DNA of 59,940 nt from Steroidobacteraceae bacterium (GCA_022865595.1 JALHTE010000184.1:1-59940), one strand, 5' to 3'; shown: positions 18,556 to 28,929, counted from the first letter of the stretch. The notes: generated by a model from the sequence alone, not told the origin. Numbers and translations: made by a program.

Positions 18556-18583
18556 ACTATATACGAATCACTTGGCTTCACAA
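18556..18583 (-). promoter_or_regulatory. promoter of the small gene-lysAC-asd transcript
   Basis: On the minus strand, TTGTGA (18583-18578) and TATAGT (18561-18556) are 16 bases apart. The predicted start of transcription falls next to the 18-bp palindrome. Confidence 0.6.
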
Positions 18584-18655
18584 GGGCCTGCTGTTGCAGC
18601 GCAGCGGGCCGGCGGTCTGGATTCAATAAATATCTTTTACTACAGATGCTTACGA

Positions 18656-19471
18656 CTACTTCCGAGACACAGCTATCGGCGCGCCCCTGGCAACCCCCAG
18701 GCCTTCGGCAGCACTTCCCTCGGCCCTTGCGACCTCGACGACGGCGAACGAATTCACCAGCGCGAGGTACTCGCCTGGCCTTGCGTCCGAGTAGGTCCGG
18801 CGCAGCGGCAGGTCCCTGCCCGCCACCCGGATGACCGGCTGCGCGATGCCCAGCAGGTGCCGCCGGTCGATGTTCGTGAGCAGGTTTCCGAATCGGTCCA
18901 CGGTCACGACCGTGCCCGTGACCTGGCCCGGGGCTACGACCGGGTCCTCGATCCAACCGGGGATCAATTCATCGACCAGCGGGCCGAGACCGGCCGGCTG
19001 CTCCCGCCCGGACGCCAGCTCGGCCGCGAGCGGTGCGAACACGTCGCGCCCGTGAAACGTCGCGCTCGGCGTGTCGAGAGCCAGTCGCCGCAGGCTGTCT
19101 GCCGACACGCGCCGCAGCACCGGCGCATCGGCAGCGTCCACCACGGCCGCGAGCAGTCCGTTGTCCGGCGCAAGGAACACGTGGCCTTCCGCCACGACGA
19201 TCGCAAAATCCCGCTCACTGCCGACGCCGGGATCGACGACGGCCACGTGGACGGTCCCGCCGGGGAAGTAGCGGAACGACCGGGACAGCCAGAAACCGGC
19301 TTCCGCGGGCCAGTGCGCCAGCACCTCGTGCGTGAGGTCCACGATGCTCGCATCCCTGTATCGCGCCAGGACCTGGCCCTTCATCACCCCGACGAACGGA
19401 TCCTTGAGCCCAAAATCCGTCGTCAGAGTCACGACGCCGGATGCGCTGAATTGCCGGTGCCCCGAAGTCAT
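18656..19471 (-). CDS. SAM hydroxide adenosyltransferase (DUF62 family)
   Basis: Member of the family that splits S-adenosylmethionine to adenosine and methionine by hydroxide attack; fluorinase and chlorinase are relatives. From ATG 19471 it is 271 residues. The family signatures are TLTTDFGLKDPFVGVMKG at the N-terminus, VDLTHEV near residue 45, VVDPGVGSERD near 80, FLAPDNGLL near 100 and FHGRDVFAPLAA near 145. The physiological role in most bacteria is unclear. The track extension to 19657 runs into the divergent phosphatase gene. It has no evident operon partner. Confidence 0.85.
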   Translation of the reverse strand: MTSGHRQFSASGVVTLTTDFGLKDPFVGVMKGQVLARYRDASIVDLTHEVLAHWPAEAGFWLSRSFRYFPGGTVHVAVVDPGVGSERDFAIVVAEGHVFLAPDNGLLAAVVDAADAPVLRRVSADSLRRLALDTPSATFHGRDVFAPLAAELASGREQPAGLGPLVDELIPGWIEDPVVAPGQVTGTVVTVDRFGNLLTNIDRRHLLGIAQPVIRVAGRDLPLRRTYSDARPGEYLALVNSFAVVEVARAEGSAAEGLGVARGAPIAVSRK

Positions 19472-19552
19472 CCGATCATTCCACTGGCAGGGCCCGCAAG
19501 GCGCGGGCGGCGACAGGTTAGACTGCCCCGCTCCTTCCTGCCACGCGAACGC

Positions 19553-20224
19553 ATGCCCTACCTCTACCTGGTGCGCCACGCACAGCCGGACTTCGCCGGC
19601 CACTACGATTCGGTGACCGGACTCGGACTCCAGCAGTCGGCCTGGCTCGGCGAACATCTTGCAGCCTGCGGGCTGCAGTTCTCACGCGTGATCAGCGGCA
19701 GCCTGCAGCGCCAGCGGCAGACGCTCGCGACGATGCTCGACTGTCTGCCGGAGGCACCTGCGCCAATCACCGATCCACGCTTCAATGAATACGACGCGGC
19801 GAGCGTGCTCGGCGCGTTCGAGTTCGGCGACGAGCGCGCGATGCGCGCAACCGGCGACCGGCCACGCTATTTCACGGCCGTGCGCGATGCCTTGCAGGCC
19901 TGGTCGCGCCGGGATGTGGCGATCCCCGGCGGAGAGTCCTGGGCCCAGTTTGGAGCGCGGATCGAGGCCGGTGTGGCGGACGCCTGCGACGGGCTCGACC
20001 GCGACGAGAAGGTGATGGTGGTGACTTCGGGCGGCGTGATCGGCCGGGTGATCGCGGGAATCCTGCGCGCGGGCCCGGACGCGGCGATTCAACTCAACCT
20101 GCAGACGCGCAATACCGGGGTCAGCGAGATCGCGCGCGGCCAAACGGCAACGCGGCTGGTCGTATTCAATGCGGTACCTCACCTCGAGCGTGCGGATCGC
20201 GCGCACGCGGTGACGCATTCGTAG
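19553..20224 (+). CDS. histidine phosphatase family protein
   Basis: Phosphoglycerate-mutase-like phosphatase of 223 residues from ATG 19553. The phosphohistidine motif LVRHAQ begins at residue 6, and the second conserved His position corresponds to VVTSGGVIGRV, where a Gly replaces the usual His of the H-G motif. The glutamate segment FNEYD is present. The substrate is unknown. The 567-residue track ORF starting at 18521 is an antisense extension through the SAM hydrolase gene. Confidence 0.8.
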   Translation: MPYLYLVRHAQPDFAGHYDSVTGLGLQQSAWLGEHLAACGLQFSRVISGSLQRQRQTLATMLDCLPEAPAPITDPRFNEYDAASVLGAFEFGDERAMRATGDRPRYFTAVRDALQAWSRRDVAIPGGESWAQFGARIEAGVADACDGLDRDEKVMVVTSGGVIGRVIAGILRAGPDAAIQLNLQTRNTGVSEIARGQTATRLVVFNAVPHLERADRAHAVTHS

Positions 20225-20236
20225 ACGGAAGCGCCC

Positions 20237-21247
20237 TCAGGCCGACTTGATCAGCGACGCAAGGTTGCGTGTATCGATGCGCCCCGCCATCTGCTCGATC
20301 TGGCCGTGGTACCGAGGGGCGAGGCCTTTCGCTTCCTCCAGCATGGAAACGAAGGCCTGCTTCAGCGTCGTCGCGTCGATGCTGCGTCCCGACGCGTAGT
20401 AGCGCTGCGCGACCCGCCCGAGCGCGTAGGTGGTTGCGAACGACATGCCGGAACTCGCGGCCTGCCGCCCGATCGAGCGTCCCAGCCCGCCGCCGATACC
20501 GCCCAGCAATCCACCGAGCAGCTTGCGTCCGAACTGCTCCAGGTACTGGCCAGTGAGGCCAACGCCGACCGTTGCAAGGAAATCCCTGGCCTGGCTGGCG
20601 TCCATCGGATAGCCGTGGGCCTTGCCGATCCGGTAGACCAGCCTCACCTGCAGCGGGATGATGGCCATCGAGGCCAGCGACTCGGGCAGGATTTCCAGTG
20701 CCGCGTTCGTTATTGCCGCTTTCAGGATCAACGCGTCGGTCTCGGCATCCGTCATCGACGAACGCCCTGTCACGGTTCCCGACAGGCCCGCCGCATCGCT
20801 GGCCGCGGCGCCGGGTTGCCGGGCAGCAGCCGCCGAAGCGCTAGTGGGTTGTCCCGGCCCGGCAGCGAACGCCGCATCGACGACAGCGTCTGCCTGTTGG
20901 CTGGTCGCGGCAACTGCGGCCGCATCGAGGCCAAGTGCATGCGCAAGCCGCTGGATGAATTCGCGCTCGGCCGGGTTCTGCGCGCCGTCCGCATCGCAGA
21001 CGCCCAGCGCCATTTCAAACGCGAGTTGTCGCGCTTCCGGCGAACCCAAGGCTCCCGCCACCTGCGCGAGGTCGGGTTTGTCGATCAGCACTTCGCGGTA
21101 AAGACCGGGCAGGTCGAATCCGGCGTCCGCTCCCAGCGCATCGGCGACGCGCTTGACCTCGGCGCGCTCGCGCTCGTCCTTCAGGCCGTCGGCAAAAGCG
21201 GCCATCAGCGCGATGGTTAGGATGGGGCGTATATCTTGAGGATTCAT
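20237..21247 (-). CDS. TerB-like N-terminal domain protein with a glycine-rich, DUF697-like C-terminal region
   Basis: A 336-residue protein of unknown function. Residues 1 to about 110 form a helical TerB-like domain (IALMAAFADGLKDERERAEV; GVCDADGAQNPAEREFI). This is followed by an Ala/Gly/Pro linker. The rest (LILKAAITNAALEILPESLASMAIIPLQ; GGLLGGIGGGLGRSIG) resembles the hydrophobic DUF697/YcjF type and could associate with the membrane. TerB domains often have acidic metal-binding clusters, but a role in tellurite resistance should not be assumed. The start was moved from 21307 to ATG 21247, because the upstream part lies within tRNA-Pro. Confidence 0.7.
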   Translation of the reverse strand: MNPQDIRPILTIALMAAFADGLKDERERAEVKRVADALGADAGFDLPGLYREVLIDKPDLAQVAGALGSPEARQLAFEMALGVCDADGAQNPAEREFIQRLAHALGLDAAAVAATSQQADAVVDAAFAAGPGQPTSASAAAARQPGAAASDAAGLSGTVTGRSSMTDAETDALILKAAITNAALEILPESLASMAIIPLQVRLVYRIGKAHGYPMDASQARDFLATVGVGLTGQYLEQFGRKLLGGLLGGIGGGLGRSIGRQAASSGMSFATTYALGRVAQRYYASGRSIDATTLKQAFVSMLEEAKGLAPRYHGQIEQMAGRIDTRNLASLIKSA

Positions 21248-21262
21248 ATGGGGAATTCGAAC

Positions 21263-21339
21263 TGGTCGGAGCGAGAGGATTCGAACCTCCGACCCCTTGC
21301 ACCCCATGCAAGTGCGCTACCAGACTGCGCCACGCTCCG
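21263..21339 (-). tRNA. tRNA-Pro(GGG)
   Basis: On the minus strand the 77-base gene folds as a cloverleaf with acceptor stem CGGAGCG/CGCTCCG, D arm GCGC..GCGC, anticodon stem CTTGC/GCAAG with loop ATGGGGT (anticodon GGG), T loop TTCGAAT and an encoded CCA end. It decodes CCC/CCU proline codons. Confidence 0.98.
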
Positions 21340-21350
21340 ACCGGGCGCGG

Positions 21351-21356
21351 ATTATA
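21351..21356 (-). promoter_or_regulatory. -10 box for tRNA-Pro
   Basis: A perfect TATAAT on the minus strand stands 11 bases before the mature 5' end and is followed by a GC-only discriminator (CCGCGCCC), as in stringently controlled stable-RNA promoters. No clear -35 is seen. Confidence 0.6.
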
Positions 21357-21395
21357 GCCGAAAGTCGCCTGCCGCCAGTGATTGGATGCCTTCTG

Positions 21396-21422
21396 AAAAG
21401 AAAAAGGCCGGCAATGCCGACC
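21396..21422 (-). terminator. rho-independent terminator of the thrS-merR operon
   Basis: On the minus strand the stem GGTCGGC/GCCGGCC (one G-U pair, three-base loop) is followed by TTTTTCTTTT. It lies 38 bases after the merR-like gene and separates the operon from tRNA-Pro. Confidence 0.88.
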
Positions 21423-21460
21423 CCGGGTTCAATCCACGCGCGTATCCAGGAGCGGCTCGT

Positions 21461-21817
21461 TCAGCGCCTGAGGATCTTAGCGATTTCCTCGAGTTCACCG
21501 CGCAGCTGCCGCGACAACTGGTGCGTCTGTGTCACGTCCTCGCGGGCTTCCTCGCCCTCGAGACGATTGCGAGCACCGCCGATGGTGAACCCCTGGTCAT
21601 AGAGCAGCGCACGGATCTGGCGGATCACCAGCACATCCTGCCGCTGGTAGTAGCGACGGTTTCCACGACGCTTGACCGGCTTCAGCTGCGGGAACTCCTG
21701 TTCCCAGTAGCGCAGCACATGCGGCTTCACGCCGCAGAGCTCACTCACCTCACCGATAGTGAAGTAGCGCTTTCCCGGGATCGCCGGCAGTTCGTCGTTA
21801 TTGCTGGGTTCCAGCAT
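21461..21817 (-). CDS. MerR family transcriptional regulator next to ihfA
   Basis: A 118-residue regulator with an N-terminal winged helix: [22 protein letters not shown], then [13 protein letters not shown]. The C-terminal helix is short, with no cysteines placed for metal sensing. Genes of this type follow ihfA in many gammaproteobacteria, and their ligand is unknown. Its ATG overlaps the end of ihfA by 20 bases, so it is the last gene of the operon and is translated from within ihfA. Confidence 0.88.
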   Translation of the reverse strand: MLEPSNNDELPAIPGKRYFTIGEVSELCGVKPHVLRYWEQEFPQLKPVKRRGNRRYYQRQDVLVIRQIRALLYDQGFTIGGARNRLEGEEAREDVTQTHQLSRQLRGELEEIAKILRR

Positions 21818-22097
21818 AAGCTTCCACGCGCGCCTTCAGTTTCTGACCCGGCCGGAACGTCACCACGCGACGTGCACTGATCGGAATCTCCTCGCCGGTC
21901 TTTGGATTTCGTCCCGGGCGCTGGTTCTTGCTGCGCAGGTCGAAATTTCCGAAGCCCGACAGCTTGACCTGCTCACCCATCGCCAGCGAAGAGCGCAGCT
22001 CCTCGAAGAACAGGTCCACGAGCTCGCGCGCCTCACGCTTGTTGAGACCGAGCTGGTCGAACAGTGCTTCTGCGATTTCGGCCTTGGTCAATGCCAT
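21798..22097 (-). CDS. ihfA: integration host factor alpha subunit
   Basis: DNA-bending nucleoid protein that acts as a heterodimer with IhfB. The 99 residues start [23 protein letters not shown] and contain the beta-arm motif [12 protein letters not shown] with the intercalating proline. It starts two bases after the pheT stop, the classic pheT-ihfA arrangement of gammaproteobacteria. Confidence 0.97.
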   Translation of the reverse strand: MALTKAEIAEALFDQLGLNKREARELVDLFFEELRSSLAMGEQVKLSGFGNFDLRSKNQRPGRNPKTGEEIPISARRVVTFRPGQKLKARVEAYAGTQQ

Positions 22098-22099
22098 CT

Positions 22100-24478
22100 T
22101 TATTTGTCTCGAATCGCGGCGTTGTGCTCCCGCTCCAGGTCAGTCACGACCTGCGCCACGACGGCATCCGTATCAACGTCAGTTAGGGTGCGGGAAATAT
22201 CCTGTAAATTCAAGCCTATCGCCACACTTTTACGACCCGGTGTGATGCCCGCGCCGCGGTAGATATCGAACACCAGCAGGTCGGTCAGCAGCGGTCCGGC
22301 GCTCGCCCGGATTCTGTCCAATAGCGCCTGCACCGGAATGGCCTCGTCGACGACGATCGCGATGTCCCGTCGCACCGAAGGAAACCGCGAAATTTCGCGG
22401 TGCTGAGGCGCGGCGGCAGCAAGGCCGGGGCCGGTCTCTATCTCGAAGACCAGCGCGGAATATGTAAGATCCAGCTCGCCCTCGAGTTCCGGGTGCAGGC
22501 GCCCCAGCCAGCCAACCGGGCGGCCATCGCGAAGGATTCGCGATGACTGGCCGGGATGCAGCGCCGGGTGCTGGCCCGCGGCGAAGCGGAATTCACCGCT
22601 CGTGCCGGTGGCTCGCAGCAGCGCCTCGATGTCCGACTTCACGTCGAAGAAATCCACGGGCTCTGACCGCGTGCCCCACTGCTCGGGCAGCGCAGTGCCC
22701 GCCGCGAGGCCGGCGATCACCGGCACTTCGGTAAGCAAGCCATCTTCCAGCGAAAACCGGCGGCCGATCTCGAACAGGCGGACTCGCGGCTGCTGGCGGC
22801 GCTGGTTTTCTGCCAGCGCGCGCACCAGGCCCGGCCAGAGCGACACGCGCATCGCCGCCAGGTCGGACGCAATCGGGTTCGAAAGTTCGAGTGCCGCAGC
22901 CCCGGGGCAGAACAGCGACTGCAACGCCGGATCCACGAAGCTGTAGGTAATCGCCTCGAAGTAGCCACGCTGAACCAGCAGGTCCGCAGCGGTCTCCTCG
23001 GAGACACGCGTTTCTGTCAGCGCCGGCATGGCCTGGCGCACCACCGGATCCGTCTCCGGGATCTGGTCGAATCCGTGCACCCGGGCGACCTCCTCGACCA
23101 GGTCTTCCTCGATCGCGATGTCGAAACGCCACGGCGGGCTGCGCACCTGCCATTGGTTGCTGCTGCGATTCACGACCATTCCCAGCCGATCGAAAATAGT
23201 GGCTATGGTTTCGTCGCCGATCGGCGCCCCGATCACGCGGCGCGCGCGCTCCGGACGGAACGGCACCGGCGTCCGCTGCGGAAGCTCGTCGCGCAGCTCG
23301 GTCGCTTCAACCGGACCGGGCACCCCACCCGCGCACTCGAGGAGCAGTTGGGTTGCACGCTCGATCGCGCGTTCCTGCAGCGTGGGGTCCACGCCGCGCT
23401 CGAAGCGTTGCGATGCATCGGTCACGATCCCGTAGCGCCGCCCGCGCCCAGCAACGGCATCTGGCAGGAAAAACGCGACTTCGAGCAGCACGTCGGTGGT
23501 AGACGCCGAGATGCCCGAGTGGTCACCGCCCATGACGCCCGCAAGCGCCAGCGGCTTGGAACGATCCGCGATCACCATCACCGTGCCGTCGAGCGCCACC
23601 TCGCGTCCGTCGAGTAGCTTGAGCGTCTCGCTCGCGTGCGCGCGCCTCACGACGATGCCGCCGTCGAGTTCGCGCAGGTCGTAGGCATGCATCGGCTGGC
23701 CGAGTTCCAGCATCACGTAGTTCGTGACGTCCACTATCGCGCTGATCGGCCGGAGCCCCGCACGCCGTAGTCGCTCGCGCATCCACAGCGGCGCCTGCGC
23801 ATCGGCCCGCACGCCTCGAATCACGCGGGCCGCGAAGCGCGCGCAACCGGCGCCGGCCTCGAGTTCGACCGGGAATCGCTCGGTCGACTGCGCTGGCACC
23901 GGCGCGCATGCAGGCCCACGAAGCGCGCCACCGGCCAGCAGCGCGGCCTCGCGCGCCACGCCCTGCACGCTCATGCAGTCGCCGCGATTCGGGGTGAGAT
24001 TGACCTCGAGGACGGTGTCGTCGAGCCCGAGCGCATCGCTGATCGAGGCACCGGTGTTCGTCTCGCCGGGCAGTTCCATCAGCCCGCTAGCATCCTCGGA
24101 CAGGCCGAGTTCGCTGGCCGAGCACAGCATCCCGAACGACTCCACGCCGCGCAGCTTCGCCTTGCGGATTTCCATCCCGCCCGGCAGCTTTGCGCCGATG
24201 GTCGCAAGCGGCGCCTTGAGGCCGACCCTGGCATTCGGCGCGCCGCAGACGATCTGCACCACCTCGGCACCCGTGCTGACCTTGCAGACGCTGAGCGTGT
24301 CCGCATCCGGATGCTTCGCGCGCTCGATGATCTCGCCGACGACGACGCCAGGCAGTGGTGGCGCCGCAGGCTCGACCGCCTCGACTTCGAGGCCCGCCAT
24401 CGTCAGCCGCGATGCCAGCTCACGCGGCTCCGGCGCCGACCCCAGCCACTCGCTCAACCACTGGATGCTGATGCGCAC
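22100..24478 (-). CDS. pheT: phenylalanyl-tRNA synthetase beta subunit
   Basis: Beta subunit of the (alpha-beta)2 enzyme that charges tRNA-Phe; it carries editing and tRNA-binding domains. The 792 residues are of normal length. In order: the EMAP-like tRNA-binding domain (residues about 40-150, [16 protein letters not shown] and VCGAPNAR), the B3/B4 editing domain ([19 protein letters not shown]), the B5 domain, a core catalytic-like domain and a C-terminal anticodon-binding domain ([16 protein letters not shown]). It starts 15 bases after pheS. Confidence 0.98.
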   Translation of the reverse strand: MRISIQWLSEWLGSAPEPRELASRLTMAGLEVEAVEPAAPPLPGVVVGEIIERAKHPDADTLSVCKVSTGAEVVQIVCGAPNARVGLKAPLATIGAKLPGGMEIRKAKLRGVESFGMLCSASELGLSEDASGLMELPGETNTGASISDALGLDDTVLEVNLTPNRGDCMSVQGVAREAALLAGGALRGPACAPVPAQSTERFPVELEAGAGCARFAARVIRGVRADAQAPLWMRERLRRAGLRPISAIVDVTNYVMLELGQPMHAYDLRELDGGIVVRRAHASETLKLLDGREVALDGTVMVIADRSKPLALAGVMGGDHSGISASTTDVLLEVAFFLPDAVAGRGRRYGIVTDASQRFERGVDPTLQERAIERATQLLLECAGGVPGPVEATELRDELPQRTPVPFRPERARRVIGAPIGDETIATIFDRLGMVVNRSSNQWQVRSPPWRFDIAIEEDLVEEVARVHGFDQIPETDPVVRQAMPALTETRVSEETAADLLVQRGYFEAITYSFVDPALQSLFCPGAAALELSNPIASDLAAMRVSLWPGLVRALAENQRRQQPRVRLFEIGRRFSLEDGLLTEVPVIAGLAAGTALPEQWGTRSEPVDFFDVKSDIEALLRATGTSGEFRFAAGQHPALHPGQSSRILRDGRPVGWLGRLHPELEGELDLTYSALVFEIETGPGLAAAAPQHREISRFPSVRRDIAIVVDEAIPVQALLDRIRASAGPLLTDLLVFDIYRGAGITPGRKSVAIGLNLQDISRTLTDVDTDAVVAQVVTDLEREHNAAIRDK

Positions 24479-24493
24479 GCCGCGTCCTTCCGC

Positions 24494-25528
<1,035 letters not shown>

Positions 25529-25540
25529 TCAACCATTGGT

Positions 25541-25666
25541 GACTGTCCCCGCTGGGGACTGTCCCCTGATAGTCCCGAGGACCGTCCCCTGGTCGCCCTG
25601 CGGACTGTCCCCGAAGGGGACAGTCCCCGGACGTCCTGGGACAGCCCCCTGCGGGGACTGTCCCCC
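25541..25666. repeat. cluster of GGGGACTGTCCCC-type palindromes
   Basis: About seven full or partial copies of GGGGACTGTCCCC or GGGGACAGTCCCC fill the rplT-pheS gap, separated by short degenerate spacers. Each copy is itself palindromic and neighbours can also pair with each other, so the RNA would be strongly folded. No Phe-rich leader ORF was found. The motif is not repeated elsewhere in the window. Confidence 0.8.
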
Positions 25667-25671
25667 AGTCG

Positions 25672-26031
25672 TCAGGCTTCCAGGCTCGCCTTGGCCTGCT
25701 CGGCGAGCTTGCCGAACGCGTCGATATCGTGAACCGCGAGGTCCGCGAGCATCTTGCGGTCGACCTCGAATCCGGCCGCCTTCAGGCCCGCCATCAGGCG
25801 GCTGTAGGACAGGTCGAACCCGCGGGCAGCCGCGTTGATGCGCGTGATCCACAGCGCACGCATGTCGCGCTTCTTGGCGCGACGGTCGCGGTAGGCGTAC
25901 TGGCCGGCCTTGATGACCGCCTGCTTCGCCGTGCGATACACCTTGCGGCGCGCGTTGTAGTAGCCCTTCGCCTTGGCGAGGACCTTCTTGTGTCGGCGTC
26001 CAGCGATGACGCCACGCTTTACTCTAGCCAT
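25672..26031 (-). CDS. rplT: 50S ribosomal protein L20
   Basis: Ribosomal assembly protein of 119 residues: [33 protein letters not shown], an almost invariant N-terminus, with the globular end [25 protein letters not shown]. In many bacteria L20 represses its own operon by binding the rpmI leader. It follows rpmI by ten bases. Confidence 0.98.
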   Translation of the reverse strand: MARVKRGVIAGRRHKKVLAKAKGYYNARRKVYRTAKQAVIKAGQYAYRDRRAKKRDMRALWITRINAAARGFDLSYSRLMAGLKAAGFEVDRKMLADLAVHDIDAFGKLAEQAKASLEA

Positions 26032-26041
26032 GGGTCACCTC

Positions 26042-26236
26042 TTAGAGATTAGGAAGAAGCTTGTCGAGCCGGCCGGCGTCCTGCTTGGCAACCATGGTGG
26101 TGCCGCGCAGGTTGCGCTTACGCTTGCTCGTCTTCTTGGTGAGAATGTGTCGTTTCTGGGACTGGCCGCGCTTGTAGCCTTTCGCCGTTTTGCGAAAACG
26201 CTTGGCCGCCCCCCGGTTGGTCTTCAACTTGGGCAT
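26042..26236 (-). CDS. rpmI: 50S ribosomal protein L35
   Basis: A 64-residue basic protein starting [30 protein letters not shown], typical of L35. The start is ATG 26236; the ten extra residues in the track are upstream. The gap to infC is 77 bases and would contain any L20 operator, although no pseudoknot was traced. Confidence 0.97.
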   Translation of the reverse strand: MPKLKTNRGAAKRFRKTAKGYKRGQSQKRHILTKKTSKRKRNLRGTTMVAKQDAGRLDKLLPNL

Positions 26237-26313
26237 GTCTACTCCTGTTTGTATGGCCCGTTTCACCGCAGGCGAACCAGCGGATCGAGGGCGAAGGACG
26301 GATTGCTCCGGCC

Positions 26314-26838
26314 TTACTTCTTTTTCGGCCCCATCATCATCACCATCTGCCGGCCTTCCATCAGCGGGTGCTGTTCGACCACCGCGTAATCCGCGAGGTC
26401 TTTCTGCAACCGGATCAGGACCTGGCGTCCGATGTCGGTGTGGGCCATCTCACGACCACGGAACCTCAGGGTTACCTTGGCCTTGTCACCTTCCTCGAAA
26501 AAGCGAATCAGATTCCTGAGCTTGATCTTGTAATCGCCTTCGTCGGTTCCGGGACGAAACTTCACTTCCTTGACCTGGATCTGCCGCTGCTTCTTCTTCG
26601 CAGCGTGGGTCTTCTTGTTCTGTTCGAACACGAATTTCCCGTAATCGACGATCCGGCATACCGGCGGCTCCGCGGTCGGCGAAACCTCCACCAGGTCGAG
26701 TTCCTGCGAGGCAGCGAGCTGCAGCGCGTCGTACCGGCTCATCACGCCGACCTGCTCGCCGTCTTCGCCGATGATGCGAAGCTGCGGGGCCGTGATCTCG
26801 TCGTTGCGCCGGGCGCGCTTGGTCGTTGGGGCAGCGAT
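26314..26838 (-). CDS. infC: translation initiation factor IF-3, with AUC start
   Basis: Prevents premature 50S joining and proofreads the start codon. The ORF track begins at an internal ATG (26745), which would remove the N-terminal domain ([23 protein letters not shown]). Reading further upstream in frame reaches ATC at 26838, seven bases after a perfect GGAGGT, giving 174 residues, the normal IF-3 size. A rare AUU/AUC/AUA start is known for infC and lets IF-3 repress its own translation. The nearby ATG at 26845 is in another frame. The C-terminal domain is intact ([23 protein letters not shown]). The ribosome-binding site lies in the last codons of thrS. Confidence 0.95.
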   Translation of the reverse strand: MAAPTTKRARRNDEITAPQLRIIGEDGEQVGVMSRYDALQLAASQELDLVEVSPTAEPPVCRIVDYGKFVFEQNKKTHAAKKKQRQIQVKEVKFRPGTDEGDYKIKLRNLIRFFEEGDKAKVTLRFRGREMAHTDIGRQVLIRLQKDLADYAVVEQHPLMEGRQMVMMMGPKKK

Positions 26839-26841
26839 ACT

Positions 26842-28767
26842 TCATACCTCCAAAATATTTCGGCCGCGGCTCGCGACTTCATCGGCAAGTTTCGCGGCGA
26901 TCGTCTCCAGTGACATCGCCCCGAGGTCCTTGCCGTTGCGCGTGCGCACGGCCAACGTACTCGAACCCGACTCGCGGTCGCCCGCGACCAGCAGGTACGG
27001 GACCCGCTGCAGGGTGTGCTCGCGGATTTTAAAGCCGACTTTCTCGTTTCGCAAATCCAATTCGACCCGAAGCCCCTGATTTTTCAGGAATTCAGCGGCT
27101 TTGCGGCAATATTCAGCCTGCCCGTCGGTGATATTCATCACCACGGCCTGGACCGGGGCCAGCCAGGTCGGGAACCGCCCGGCATGGTGCTCGATCAGGA
27201 TGCCAATGAAGCGCTCCATGGACCCGAGCACGGCCCGGTGCAGCATCAGGGGGGTATGGGCCGCCCCGTCCTCGCCGATGTACTCGGCGCCCAGCAGCAC
27301 CGGCAGGATCGGGTCGAGCTGGAACGTCCCGCACTGCCAGTCCCGGCCGATGGCGTCACGCAACACGAACTCGAGCTTTGGCCCGTAGAACGCGCCCTCG
27401 CCCGGGTTCAGCGTGTACTTGAGGCCGGCAGCCTCGCAGGCATCCGTCAGCGCTTTCTCCGCCATGTCCCAGGTCTCGTCCGACCCGGCCCGCTGTGGCG
27501 GCCGGTCCGAGAACTTGATCTCGACCTCGTCGAATCCGAAATCCGAGTAGACGCTCTTCAGCAAGGCGACGAACTTCGCCGTCTCGGCATTGACCTGCTC
27601 CGGCGTGCAGAAGATGTGCGCGTCGTCCTGGGTGAAGGCGCGCACCCGCATGATCCCGTGCAGCGCGCCCGATGGCTCGTTGCGGTGGCAGGCGCCGAAC
27701 TCGGCCATGCGCAGCGGCAGGTCGCGGTAAGACTTGGTGCCCACCTTGTAGATCTGTATGTGACAGGGGCAGTTCATTGGCTTCACCGCGAGCGTGCGCC
27801 CTTCGGATTCGGCGATGAACATGTGTGGTGCGTAGTTTTCCCAGTGGCCTGATTTCTCCCAGAGCCCCCGGTCGACGAGCTGCGGGGTGCGGACTTCGAC
27901 GTAGCCCGCCTCGGCGAGCCGCTCGCGCATGTACTGCTCGATCGTGCACCACAGCGTCCAGCCCTTCGGGTGCCAGAACACGCTGCCGACCGCTTCTTCC
28001 TGCGTGTGGAACAGCCCGAGCTCGCGGCCGACGCGACGATGGTCCCGCTTCTCGGCTTCCTCGAGGCGGGTCAGGTAGGCCTTCAGGTCTTTTTCGCTGG
28101 CCCAGGCCGTGCCGTAGATGCGCTGGAGCATCTCGTTGTTCGAGTCGCCGCGCCAGTAGGCGCCGGCGACCTTCATCAGCTTGAACGCGCCGAGCTTTCC
28201 GGTGCCCGGCACATGGGGCCCGCGGCACAGGTCGAACCAGTCGCCCTGCCCGTAGAGGCTGATGTCCTCGTTGGCCGGGATGCTGGCGATGATCTGCGCC
28301 TTGTAGTGCTCGCCGATCTTCTTGAACGTCTCGACGGCCGCGTCGCGCGGCATCACCCGGCGCTCGACCTTGAGGTCGACCTTCACCAGCTCGTGCATCT
28401 TCGCTTCGAACTTCTCGAGGTCATCGGGCGTGAACGGCCGACTGAACGCGAAGTCGTAGTAGAAGCCGTTCTCGATCACCGGCCCGATCGTAACCTGTGC
28501 GTCAGGGTAGACGGCCTGCACGGCCTGCGCGAGCAGGTGCGCGGTCGAGTGGCGGATGACCTCCAGGCCCTCGGGATCCTTGCCGGTGACGATGGCGAGA
28601 GTCGCGTCGCCTTCGATCAAGAACGAGGTATCGACCAGGCTGCCGTCTACTTTCCCTGCCAGCGCCGCCTTTGCGAGCCCCGGACCAATATCGGCCGCGA
28701 CCTGCGCCACCGTGACCGGCTCGGCGTAGGTTCGTTGGCTGCCATCTGGCAGGGTAATGACGGGCAT
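26842..28767 (-). CDS. thrS: threonyl-tRNA synthetase
   Basis: Class II synthetase for Thr, 641 residues from ATG 28767 ([14 protein letters not shown]). Domain order is TGS (1-60), the editing N2 domain with [11 protein letters not shown] and YYDF, the catalytic core with the zinc-binding [11 protein letters not shown], motif 2 region [20 protein letters not shown] and motif 3 ([11 protein letters not shown]), then an anticodon-binding domain. It begins only 26 bases after tRNA-Val, so tRNA and mRNA probably come from one transcript. The track extension to 28872 lies in that tRNA. Confidence 0.98.
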   Translation of the reverse strand: MPVITLPDGSQRTYAEPVTVAQVAADIGPGLAKAALAGKVDGSLVDTSFLIEGDATLAIVTGKDPEGLEVIRHSTAHLLAQAVQAVYPDAQVTIGPVIENGFYYDFAFSRPFTPDDLEKFEAKMHELVKVDLKVERRVMPRDAAVETFKKIGEHYKAQIIASIPANEDISLYGQGDWFDLCRGPHVPGTGKLGAFKLMKVAGAYWRGDSNNEMLQRIYGTAWASEKDLKAYLTRLEEAEKRDHRRVGRELGLFHTQEEAVGSVFWHPKGWTLWCTIEQYMRERLAEAGYVEVRTPQLVDRGLWEKSGHWENYAPHMFIAESEGRTLAVKPMNCPCHIQIYKVGTKSYRDLPLRMAEFGACHRNEPSGALHGIMRVRAFTQDDAHIFCTPEQVNAETAKFVALLKSVYSDFGFDEVEIKFSDRPPQRAGSDETWDMAEKALTDACEAAGLKYTLNPGEGAFYGPKLEFVLRDAIGRDWQCGTFQLDPILPVLLGAEYIGEDGAAHTPLMLHRAVLGSMERFIGILIEHHAGRFPTWLAPVQAVVMNITDGQAEYCRKAAEFLKNQGLRVELDLRNEKVGFKIREHTLQRVPYLLVAGDRESGSSTLAVRTRNGKDLGAMSLETIAAKLADEVASRGRNILEV

Positions 28768-28793
28768 GTTCGGATCCTTGGCAGGACAGGGTC

Positions 28794-28868
28794 TGGTGGG
28801 CGCACGTGGGATCGAACCACGGACCCCTACCATGTCAAGGTAGTGCTCTACCGCTGAGCTATGCGCCC
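28794..28868 (-). tRNA. tRNA-Val(GAC)
   Basis: On the minus strand a 75-base cloverleaf: acceptor GGGCGCA/TGCGCCC, anticodon stem CTACC/GGTAG with loop TTGACAT (anticodon GAC), T loop TTCGATC and an encoded CCA. It lies directly upstream of thrS, the same neighbourhood as in Pseudomonas. Confidence 0.98.
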
Positions 28869-28883
28869 TCAAACGAGCCGCGA

Positions 28884-28913
28884 AGGATACCTGAGGGGCC
28901 GGCAGCGAGGCAA
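28884..28913 (-). promoter_or_regulatory. promoter of tRNA-Val-thrS
   Basis: On the minus strand, TTGCCT (28913-28908) and TATCCT (28889-28884) have an 18-base spacer. The predicted start is a few bases before the tRNA, which makes this the likely main promoter of the whole thrS-infC-rpmI-rplT-pheST-ihfA operon. Confidence 0.6.
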
Positions 28914-28929
28914 ATTCGGCCGGATGCGG

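Noticed and set aside
18521-20224. 567-residue ORF suggesting a fused phosphatase
   Set aside because: Only the last 223 residues match a family; the earlier part is antisense to the SAM hydroxide adenosyltransferase gene.
21248-21307. N-terminal extension of the TerB-like ORF
   Set aside because: It is the translated tRNA-Pro; the same applies to the extension of thrS into tRNA-Val at 28768-28872.
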